Source of the DNA: Methylophaga sp.
GTDB lineage: Bacteria > Pseudomonadota > Gammaproteobacteria > Nitrosococcales > Methylophagaceae
Assembly: GCA_013139345.1 (NCBI GenBank)
Contig: WTAY01000024.1
Location: 1 to 5,522 of the forward strand
Reading direction: 5' to 3'
Length of the DNA stretch: 5,522 bases
The notes beneath the pieces are model-generated. The model worked only from the letters and a program-made list of their open reading frames with translations. It had not been told where the DNA came from and made no database searches. Below are positions 1-5,522 of the stretch, in pieces. Positions within the stretch are counted from its first letter, which is position 1. Every line of letters starts with the position of its first letter. The position numbers and the translations under genes were made by a program.

Positions 1-1448
1 TATTATTTGGTGCATTAATGGTTGTCACTGGGCCAACGGTTATTGTTCCAATGCTCCGCACAGTGCGACCTAATGCCACTATTTCTAACATCTTACGCTG
101 GGAAGGCATTGCCATTGACCCTATTGGTGCTATTCTCGCCGTATTAGTATTTGAGTTCATTCTTTCTAGCCAAGGGCATGGGGCAACATCCTTAACACAG
201 ACCCTAATGATCTTTGGGGAAACCATACTTGTGGGTGCTGTTATCGGTGCTATTTCTGGTTATTTACTCGGTCTTGTTTTACGCAAACATCTTATGCCTG
301 AATACCTGCATAATGTGGCTACATTAACACTTGTTTTCGCTGTATTTGCACTATCCAATCACCTTTCTGAAGAGTCAGGATTATTAACTGTAACGATTAT
401 GGGAATTTGGCTTGCCAACATGAAGGATGTTGTCATTGAAGACATTCTTGATTTTAAAGAAAGTCTTAGCATCTTATTAATTTCCGGACTATTTATTCTA
501 TTAGCCGCACGTTTAGACTTTGCCCAGTTTGAAGCCATCGGCGTTGCTGGCTTTATGCTTTTCCTTGTAATTCAGTTTATTGCTCGACCTGTTAAGGTAT
601 TTATTTCAACCATTGGCTCTGACTTAACGTGGCAAGAAAAAACATTAATTAGTTGGATTGGTCCACGCGGCATCGTAGCGGCAGCCGTTAGCGCCCTCTT
701 TGCTCTTAGACTTCAAGATTTAGGTATTGAAAATGCAGACTTACTTGTTCCTCTAGCATTTACCATTATTATCGGCACTGTTTTTTTACAAGGATCGACA
801 GCAAAATTTATTGCCAACAAACTTGGTGTTGCAGAACCTGAAGATAAAGGTTTCCTAATTATTGGAGCAAACCCAGTCGCTAGACTAATTGCAAAAGCGC
901 TGAATGATAACGATTACCGTACTCGCTTAACGGATACTAGTTGGAGCAATGTAAAAGATTCACGAATGGAGGGTCTGGATACTTATTACGGCAATGCTGT
1001 TTCAGAACATGCAGATCGCCATCTTGATCTCATCGGCCTAGGACAAGTGCTTACCTTAACGCCACAAAAAGAACTGAATGCACTTGCAGGCTTACGCTAC
1101 CGTTCAGAATTCGGTAGTAATCATATTTTCTTTTTATCAACAGATGGCGATGAAAAAGGCAGTGGGTCACGTAAAGCAATTAGTCACAGTGCCAAGGTGC
1201 TGTTCGGTGCCGACGTATCCTATGCCAAGTTGGCTAGTTTAATTAGCCAAGGTGCCAGCGTAAAACAAACAACATTAAGCGAAAACTTTGACTACGAAAC
1301 CTATCAACAACAATACGGTAGTCGTGCTTTACCTTTGTTTACCTTTGATCATAAAGGCAAAATACGGTTCTTTACTGAAAGTGACACTATCGAACCTAAG
1401 CAAGATTGGACTATTGTGTCTCTTATTCAAGAAGAAGCAGATCAATAA
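1..1448 (+). CDS. CPA1-type Na+(K+)/H+ antiporter with C-terminal TrkA-N/RCK-like domain, 5'-partial
   Basis: This is the C-terminal 481 residues of an inner-membrane cation/proton antiporter that exchanges Na+ or K+ for H+. The reading frame is open to the window edge: codons before the first visible ATG at 18 read LFGAL, so that ATG is internal and the true start lies upstream. The membrane part (about nt 1-840) has several hydrophobic segments. It also has family hallmarks: VTGPTVIVPMLR (the counterpart of the usual TDP segment), EGIAIDPIGA with a candidate ion-binding Asp at nt 117-119, SEESGLLTVTIMGIWLAN, and WIGPRGIVAAAVSALFA. From about nt 843 a soluble domain begins with FLIIGANPVARLIAKAL, which resembles the nucleotide-binding start of TrkA-N/RCK domains and suggests ligand-gated activity. 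The end is a soluble tail. Ion specificity cannot be read from the sequence. The gene converges on the thiamin operon and is probably functionally unrelated to it. Confidence 0.88.
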   Translation, partial: LFGALMVVTGPTVIVPMLRTVRPNATISNILRWEGIAIDPIGAILAVLVFEFILSSQGHGATSLTQTLMIFGETILVGAVIGAISGYLLGLVLRKHLMPEYLHNVATLTLVFAVFALSNHLSEESGLLTVTIMGIWLANMKDVVIEDILDFKESLSILLISGLFILLAARLDFAQFEAIGVAGFMLFLVIQFIARPVKVFISTIGSDLTWQEKTLISWIGPRGIVAAAVSALFALRLQDLGIENADLLVPLAFTIIIGTVFLQGSTAKFIANKLGVAEPEDKGFLIIGANPVARLIAKALNDNDYRTRLTDTSWSNVKDSRMEGLDTYYGNAVSEHADRHLDLIGLGQVLTLTPQKELNALAGLRYRSEFGSNHIFFLSTDGDEKGSGSRKAISHSAKVLFGADVSYAKLASLISQGASVKQTTLSENFDYETYQQQYGSRALPLFTFDHKGKIRFFTESDTIEPKQDWTIVSLIQEEADQ

Positions 1449-1488
1449 TCAATGAACCTGTGGCAGCTCTCAATGCTTAATTTTATCT

Positions 1489-1567
1489 CCTCACCCCAGC
1501 CCTCTCCAACAGGAGAGGGAGTTAAGCCTTAGCACCTTCGCCCTCAAGGGAGAAGGCTGGGATGAGG
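1489..1567. repeat. Cloverleaf-like palindromic intergenic repeat (REP/MITE-like)
   Basis: This C-rich/G-rich element fills much of the 153-base gap between the two convergent genes. Outer arms 1489-1501 (CCTCACCCCAGCC) and 1555-1567 (GGCTGGGATGAGG) pair at 12 of 13 positions. Inside are two hairpins. The first is 1500-1507 with 1512-1519 (CCCTCTCC/GGAGAGGG, loop AACA), a perfect 8-bp stem. The second is 1535-1544 with 1547-1556 (CCTTC...GAAGG outside CCCT...AGGG), with one G/A mismatch. The outer stem and the hairpins share a few bases, so pairing would be partly competitive. The composition differs sharply from the AT-rich flanks. CCTCACCCC-type repeats of this general form are common between genes in gammaproteobacteria. 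It may act as an mRNA 3'-end stabiliser or attenuator for either gene; no strong T-tract follows on either strand. Confidence 0.75.
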
Positions 1568-1601
1568 GTGACAGTTTTAATAACGCTAAAATCAGAACGT
1601 A

Positions 1602-3062
1602 TCAATAAACTTCCTGCCAGCATTCTAGCAGTTGCCTTGTAGCATATTGATAATCGTCAGCCTGAGTAATTGCTGAAATCATAGCGACAGAGCCGACACC
1701 TGTTTGTTTTAATTGCTTTGCTCGCTCTAGATCAATGCCGCCAATCGCAACAAGCGGATAATGCCCCGACAGCATATTCACCCACAAGGCTAACCGTTCA
1801 ATTCCTTGCGGTGAAAAAGGCATTTGCTTACTGTTTGTTTCAAAAATAGGCCCTAATGCAATATAACTGGGGTTAATGGCTAATGCCCGTGCTAACTCCC
1901 AATAAGAATGTGTTGAAATACCTAAACGTAAGCCTGCTTTGGCAATCTCTGTTAATTGGGCATCATGTAAATCTTCTTGCCCAAGGTGCACGCCATAGGC
2001 ACCTGCCTCGATTGCATCTTGCCAATAATCATTAATAAATAAGGCAATGCTTTCATGCTTAGCAGCCGAATCAACAGCATGTTTTATCTGAGGAACACGT
2101 TCAGCCTTGCTCGCTTCTTTCATTCGTAGTTGAAGTGTTGAGACTCCTTCATACAAAAGTTTATCGATCCAATCAACGTGATCCACTACGGGGTAAATAC
2201 CTAGATTATCGTCACATGATGGAAAGCGACTTTCAACACCGATATGCTCCGACTGATAACACAGCTTGGGCATATCTTGTAACTGAACAGGGGCGGCGCT
2301 ATGTGATAAGACATTATATGGACCAACACCTTGTGCTGTTCTTATTCCTCTAGAAACATATGTTTTAGCCAATACCACAGCGTCACGAATGTCTTGCCTA
2401 AAAGCAAGTTGGCTAGCAATACTGCTCGCTAAACAACAGCCCGTTCCCCGTACTGATTTTTGCTGCTTTTGCTGATAACAATAAAAATGCTCTTGAGCAT
2501 TCACGAAGTAATCTGTAGCCCACTCATCAGAAGAGTGACCCCCTGTTACCAAACAAGATGCTAGCCCTTTATCTAATAACCGCTGGCTGGCTGAAGTTAC
2601 TTCAGAATGACCATCAGTAAGTAAGATTAGCTCTGGCAAGTTAGGCGTGATAATAGTTATCTTGGCTATTAATTCATCTCGAATAAATGTAATAAGCTCT
2701 TTGTCGGCATAAATACCACCTGATGTAGCAGCAAGTACAGGGTCAAAGACAGTTGGAACTGCATGCTGATCTAAAATCGTTTTAATACAACGTGCAATCT
2801 CAAGACTCGGTATCAAGCCTATTTTAATGGCACTGATCTCAAAATCAGCCACACAGCATTGATACTGCGCCATAAACTGTTCGCGACTCAAAGCGCCTAA
2901 CGTTATCAAACCTTGACTGGTTTGCTCCGTTAAACACGTTAGCAATGGAACGGGATGAGCGTCATGATGTTGAACGGTTTGAATATCAACAGAGATCCCA
3001 GCACAACCTTGAGGATCAAGGCCACCAATAAGGAGTACTGCTGGTTTTATCGTATTGCTCAT
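1602..3062 (-). CDS. thiDE: Bifunctional HMP(-P) kinase / thiamin-phosphate synthase (ThiD-ThiE fusion)
   Basis: A 486-residue fusion that phosphorylates HMP-P to HMP-PP and joins it to thiazole phosphate, giving thiamin phosphate in the cytoplasm. Residues about 7-250 are a ribokinase-fold ThiD domain: IGGLDPQGCAGI at 12-23, KIGLI at 80-84, DPV at 107-109, ITPNLPE at 138-144, VTGGH at 172-176, and RGTGC at 205-209 with the likely catalytic Cys209. A linker of about 35 residues follows. Residues about 287-486 are ThiE, with QLRMKE, FINDYW, GVHLGQEDL, GISTHS, ALGPIFETNSK, AIGGI and SVAMISAI all present. The ThiE half looks fully canonical, whereas the ThiD half departs from consensus at several binding motifs. 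I chose ATG 3062 because its ATGA overlap with the thiG stop fits coupled translation; an in-frame TTG at 3074 would add four residues. No clear Shine-Dalgarno precedes it. It is the last gene of the operon. Confidence 0.95.
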   Translation of the reverse strand: MSNTIKPAVLLIGGLDPQGCAGISVDIQTVQHHDAHPVPLLTCLTEQTSQGLITLGALSREQFMAQYQCCVADFEISAIKIGLIPSLEIARCIKTILDQHAVPTVFDPVLAATSGGIYADKELITFIRDELIAKITIITPNLPELILLTDGHSEVTSASQRLLDKGLASCLVTGGHSSDEWATDYFVNAQEHFYCYQQKQQKSVRGTGCCLASSIASQLAFRQDIRDAVVLAKTYVSRGIRTAQGVGPYNVLSHSAAPVQLQDMPKLCYQSEHIGVESRFPSCDDNLGIYPVVDHVDWIDKLLYEGVSTLQLRMKEASKAERVPQIKHAVDSAAKHESIALFINDYWQDAIEAGAYGVHLGQEDLHDAQLTEIAKAGLRLGISTHSYWELARALAINPSYIALGPIFETNSKQMPFSPQGIERLALWVNMLSGHYPLVAIGGIDLERAKQLKQTGVGSVAMISAITQADDYQYATRQLLECWQEVY

Positions 3063-3853
3063 GTTTGCTGCCAAATAGGTTGATCAAGTGTAGGGGTGCT
3101 GGGTTTAGCGCTATCACGCTTAGGCATCACACCCGCTTCATAACCCAATCGACCCGCGTTAATGGCTTGTGCAAAAGCCCCCGCCATTTTTGCAGGTTCA
3201 AGTGCCTCTGCAACAGCGGTGTTAAGCAAAACACCATCGTAACCTAGCTCCATAGCTTGTACAGCATCAGAAGGTTTACCGATACCGGCATCAACAAGCA
3301 GTGTGATATCTGCAAGGCGGGAGCGAATTGTTTCTAAGGCATAAGGGTTTATCAAACCTTGCCCTGTTCCAATCGGTGAGCCCCATGGCATTAAGACTTC
3401 ACAGCCTAGATCGGCCAATTTCTGACATAACACCAAATCATCCGTACAGTAAGGAAACACCTTGAAACCTTCAGCGATTAATACTTTGGTCGCCTCTACT
3501 AGAGCAAAGGGATCAGGTTGTAGATTATAACTATCACCTAATACTTCGAGTTTTATCCAATCTGTATCAAATAACTCACGGGCTAAACGTGCTGTTTTTA
3601 TCGCTTCTTCGGCACTATAACAGCCTGCTGTATTGGGCAATAAGTGACAATCAAGATCTTGAATTATCTTCCAAAATTGCTTGCCACTTTTTGCATCCGT
3701 CGATGTTTGACGGCGAAGTGATACGGTAATCACTTGTGATTGTGATGCCTTAATGGCATCAATCATTACTTGAGGTGATGGGTATAACGCGGTGCCAATA
3801 AACAAACGACTTTCAAGCTCGGTACCATAGACCTGCCAATTAGATGCTTGCAT
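3059..3853 (-). CDS. thiG: Thiazole synthase ThiG
   Basis: ThiG condenses 1-deoxy-D-xylulose 5-phosphate, dehydroglycine and sulfur from ThiS thiocarboxylate into the thiazole phosphate of thiamin. It is a TIM-barrel enzyme of the cytoplasm. The protein is 264 residues, close to the usual 255-265. Family motifs seen are FIGTALYPS near 18-26, ITVSLRR at 42-48, LLPNTAGC at 71-78, WIKLEVLGD at 99-107 with the likely Schiff-base Lys101, MPWGSPIGTGQG, DAGIG and LLNTAVAEA. The frame stays open upstream to an ATG at 3895 inside thiS. The ATG at 3853 is the better start because GGAGGG sits just before it and the family begins near this point. It starts one base after the thiS stop, and its TGA overlaps the thiDE ATG. 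Confidence 0.97.
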   Translation of the reverse strand: MQASNWQVYGTELESRLFIGTALYPSPQVMIDAIKASQSQVITVSLRRQTSTDAKSGKQFWKIIQDLDCHLLPNTAGCYSAEEAIKTARLARELFDTDWIKLEVLGDSYNLQPDPFALVEATKVLIAEGFKVFPYCTDDLVLCQKLADLGCEVLMPWGSPIGTGQGLINPYALETIRSRLADITLLVDAGIGKPSDAVQAMELGYDGVLLNTAVAEALEPAKMAGAFAQAINAGRLGYEAGVMPKRDSAKPSTPTLDQPIWQQT

Positions 3854-3854
3854 A

Positions 3855-4067
3855 TTACCCTCCACTAATTGCTGCGAGCACATCAAAAGCATCATTTTCT
3901 TTCAATATTGTGCTGTCATATCGCGACTTTGGAACAAACTCATCATTCAGTGCCACAATAAATCGACCTGTAAATCTGTCACGCTGTTGTAAATAATCTG
4001 CTACTGAAGATCCTTGTTTAACGGAAGATGGATCACCGTTAAACGTAATCGTTATCACATCAGGCAT
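3855..4067 (-). CDS. thiS: Sulfur carrier protein ThiS
   Basis: A 70-residue ubiquitin-fold sulfur carrier. Its C-terminal glycine is adenylated by ThiF and converted to a thiocarboxylate, which donates sulfur to ThiG. The sequence has the expected small size, a beta-rich start (ITITFNGD), the VADYLQQ helix, FIVALNDEFVPKS, and the required C-terminal ISGG (Gly69-Gly70). The ATG at 4067 is preferred because GGAGA lies eight bases upstream at 4076-4080; a TTG at 4082 would add five residues without better support. The start overlaps the thiO stop by eight bases (ATGCCTGA), and thiG begins one base after the stop codon. No thiF is seen beside it, so activation must come from a ThiF or MoeB-like enzyme encoded elsewhere. 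Confidence 0.96.
   Translation of the reverse strand: MPDVITITFNGDPSSVKQGSSVADYLQQRDRFTGRFIVALNDEFVPKSRYDSTILKENDAFDVLAAISGG
3858..3863 (-). promoter_or_regulatory. thiG ribosome binding site formed by the ThiS diglycine codons
   Basis: On the minus strand GGAGGG lies four bases before the thiG ATG at 3853, with TAAT between them. The same six bases are the last two sense codons of thiS (GGA GGG, the C-terminal Gly-Gly). This site decides the thiG start over the upstream in-frame ATG at 3895. It also places ribosomes ending thiS directly at the thiG start, which suggests translational coupling of the two partner proteins. Confidence 0.8.
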
Positions 4068-5163
4068 GGTAATAGTCTCCAAAACTAAGTTGTCCTAAAT
4101 TGCCATCTAAGATCTTTAAAAAGTCATTAATAATTGCCGGAGAAAATAAATAGCCATGACGGTAAAAGCCATTAATTTGAAAGCCCCACTCTGTTCGTTT
4201 TATCGTTGGCATATTGTCGACCATCGCCGGTCTACAGTGTGCAGACATTTCTAACACTCTCGCCTCGGCAAAGCCTTTATGCAGACTATATAGCGCTGAC
4301 ATTAACTCTAAGCCAGAACGCACACTGACTTCCGACATATCATCACTCTCGATGACGGTTGCCCCTAATACATATTCATTATTAGGCCGTGGCGCTAAAT
4401 AAAAAGGATATCGAGGGTGAATCAAACGTATCGCATGTTTAAAATCAACCTCAGGTGCATGCACACGAATAACTTCACCTCGAACGCTTCGCAACCCTGT
4501 TAGATCGTGTTTTGCACCATTACCACGACAATCAATCACCTCATCATAGTCGTCATAACTACGCTCAAAATACTGCTTTGATAAGGATGTAATGCTTTCT
4601 TTACTAAGCTGTAAAATATCTTCACATTGCTGCCAGTTACAGTGTTTATCTTGCGTTAAAATATCCGTTAAAAGTTGGTATAAATGACGGTTATCTAAGC
4701 AAGATTCCTGTTCAAAAAATAGGGCTTGATCAAACTGTTCTGCTAAGCCTGATTCTTTTTCACTCAATTGCTGTTTATCTAATACTGAAAAATCATCGTT
4801 ATCAAGGGTATGTTGTGCGCGGCGAGTAAATCGTGCTATTTCAGCCTGATCACCCGCATGAGCAACAACTAAGGTGCCATTATTCTGATAAAAAATCGGC
4901 TCTGGTAATTCAGCCAACCACTGCGGCCATAATGCTAAAGACTTTAAACCAATCTCTTTGACCATCGGTTCAGTACTAATCGCTTCAGTCGCAGGAGAAA
5001 CCATTGCAGCAGCAATAAAGCCGGCGCTATCGCTCCCCTGTTTATCATCTCGCGACAATAGATCAACTGAATGTCCTAGGCGTAACAACCGCCAAGTGAG
5101 TAAGCGGCCTATAAGACCGCTTCCCACAATCAGATACTGTTTGCTATCTGAACTCACTGTCAA
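4060..5163 (-). CDS. thiO: Glycine oxidase ThiO (FAD-dependent)
   Basis: ThiO is a flavoenzyme of the DAO family that oxidises glycine with O2 to dehydroglycine (iminoacetate) for ThiG. It is 367 residues, within the usual range. The N-terminal dinucleotide fold shows IVGSGLIG (GxGxxG at 14-19), followed by a FIAAAMVSPATEA segment equivalent to the family's AAAGMLAP..E. The C-terminal end has CRPAMVDNMPTI (Arg311) and GFYRHGYLFSPA (Arg335), matching the RP...D..P.IG and GHYRNGI..AP signatures. There is no ATG before the FAD motif, so the start is non-ATG: TTG at 5163 or GTG at 5157. GAGTAGG at 5168-5174 is a weak ribosome site four bases before the TTG and ten before the GTG. The acidic residue expected at the end of the second strand is Ser37 here. 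The start follows thiC by five bases, and the stop overlaps thiS. Confidence 0.92.
   Translation of the reverse strand: MTVSSDSKQYLIVGSGLIGRLLTWRLLRLGHSVDLLSRDDKQGSDSAGFIAAAMVSPATEAISTEPMVKEIGLKSLALWPQWLAELPEPIFYQNNGTLVVAHAGDQAEIARFTRRAQHTLDNDDFSVLDKQQLSEKESGLAEQFDQALFFEQESCLDNRHLYQLLTDILTQDKHCNWQQCEDILQLSKESITSLSKQYFERSYDDYDEVIDCRGNGAKHDLTGLRSVRGEVIRVHAPEVDFKHAIRLIHPRYPFYLAPRPNNEYVLGATVIESDDMSEVSVRSGLELMSALYSLHKGFAEARVLEMSAHCRPAMVDNMPTIKRTEWGFQINGFYRHGYLFSPAIINDFLKILDGNLGQLSFGDYYHA
4076..4080 (-). promoter_or_regulatory. thiS ribosome binding site
   Basis: The minus strand carries GGAGA eight bases before the ATG at 4067, inside the last codons of thiO. It supports the ATG start over the TTG at 4082, which overlaps this site. 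Confidence 0.65.
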
Positions 5164-5168
5164 TCAGC

Positions 5169-5522
5169 CTACTCGTTAACTTGGTGGTAAATTTTACTAC
5201 CACCTGCTTTAAACTCTTCTGACTTCTCTGCAAACGCTGCTTTCACATCATGAGATATCTTCATTGAGCAGAACTTTGGCCCACACATTGAACAAAAATG
5301 AGCCACTTTCGCACTTGGCTTTGGTAAGGTTTCATCATGATATTTACGTGCTGTATCAGGGTCTAAACCAAGATTAAACTGATCTTCCCAACGGAACTCA
5401 AATCGTGCTTTTGATATTGCATTGTCACGAATATCAGCACCCGGATGACCTTTTGCCAAATCAGCCGCATGTGCCGCTAATTTATAGGTAATAATTCCAA
5501 CTTTAACATCGTCTTTATTCGG
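5169..5522 (-). CDS. thiC: Phosphomethylpyrimidine (HMP-P) synthase ThiC, 5'-partial
   Basis: This is the C-terminal 117 residues of ThiC, the radical-SAM enzyme that rearranges aminoimidazole ribotide into HMP-P. The frame is open to the window edge, and the visible part begins PNKDDVKVGIITYKLAAHA. Full-length ThiC is usually over 600 residues, so roughly four fifths lies beyond the window. The visible part contains AKGHPGADIRDNAISKARFE, RWEDQFNLGLDPDTA, YHDETLP, and the C-terminal CSMCGPKFC at 5268-5294. That is the CX2CX4C motif that binds the [4Fe-4S] cluster in this family. The only start-like codon inside the window (TTG at 5459) falls within the conserved DLAKGHPG segment and is not a start. 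It is the first visible gene of the operon; TPP riboswitch control is typical upstream of thiC but cannot be seen here. Confidence 0.97.
   Translation of the reverse strand, partial: PNKDDVKVGIITYKLAAHAADLAKGHPGADIRDNAISKARFEFRWEDQFNLGLDPDTARKYHDETLPKPSAKVAHFCSMCGPKFCSMKISHDVKAAFAEKSEEFKAGGSKIYHQVNE

Noticed and set aside
1535..1577. Rho-independent terminator for the antiporter gene
   Set aside because: The hairpin at 1535-1556 is followed only by a distant run of four T (1574-1577), and the minus-strand side has no T-tract. The structure may still slow or stop transcription, but it does not fit the standard form.
2230..2310. Possible fusion artefact or frameshift at the ThiD-ThiE junction
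   Set aside because: The frame is continuous with no stop or shift, the linker is of plausible length, and ThiD-ThiE fusions are known in gammaproteobacteria.
2135..2353. Plus-strand open frame of 72 codons inside thiDE
   Set aside because: It lies wholly antisense to a well-supported conserved gene, has no recognisable domain and no ribosome site I can support; it is a shadow frame.
3065..3247. Plus-strand open frame of 60 codons opposite thiG
   Set aside because: It is antisense to conserved thiG codons, has low-complexity composition and no family resemblance.
3855..3895. Longer thiG starting at the upstream in-frame ATG (3895)
   Set aside because: It would overlap thiS by about 40 bases and add 14 residues not typical of ThiG, while the ATG at 3853 has a strong ribosome site at ideal spacing.
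4214..4402. Plus-strand open frame of 62 codons opposite thiO
   Set aside because: It is antisense to the conserved C-terminal part of thiO and has no independent evidence of coding.
5164..5168. Promoter or regulatory element between thiC and thiO
   Set aside because: The gap is only five bases, too short for a promoter, and the genes are clearly co-transcribed.
4958..5179. Plus-strand open frame of 73 codons opposite the thiO start
   Set aside because: It mirrors the FAD-binding region of thiO and has no domain or upstream signal.

Overview
The window holds the 3' part of a plus-strand cation/proton antiporter gene, a 153-base convergent intergenic gap containing a folded repeat, and then a tightly packed minus-strand thiamin biosynthesis operon. 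In transcription order the operon reads thiC (3' end only), thiO, thiS, thiG, thiDE. Both outer genes, the antiporter and thiC, are cut by the window edges. I found no RNA genes, phage, insertion sequences, CRISPR arrays or defence genes, and no gene-free stretch longer than about 300 bases.

The organism is probably a marine-type gammaproteobacterium, perhaps of the Alteromonadales (Pseudoalteromonas/Colwellia-like). The grounds are a moderately AT-rich composition, the ThiD-ThiE fusion, the use of ThiO rather than ThiH in a thiCOSG-type operon, and the C/G-rich palindromic intergenic repeat. This is inference; the genus cannot be fixed from the sequence alone.

The thiamin genes cover both branches of the pathway and the joining step. 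ThiC makes the pyrimidine HMP-P from aminoimidazole ribotide. ThiO oxidises glycine to dehydroglycine, ThiS (as thiocarboxylate) supplies sulfur, and ThiG builds the thiazole phosphate. The fused ThiDE phosphorylates HMP-P to HMP-PP and couples it to the thiazole to give thiamin phosphate. Spacing is minimal throughout: a 5-base gap between thiC and thiO, an 8-base overlap between thiO and thiS, 1 base between thiS and thiG, and a 4-base ATGA overlap between thiG and thiDE. This indicates one transcript with translational coupling. The ThiS-adenylating enzyme ThiF is not in the visible part of the operon. Any TPP riboswitch would lie upstream of thiC, outside the window.

Overall this is ordinary core metabolism. 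I see no undescribed system. The points worth a second look are the cloverleaf-like repeat between the convergent genes, the diverged ThiD half of ThiDE, the missing thiF, and the use of the ThiS diglycine codons as the thiG ribosome binding site.
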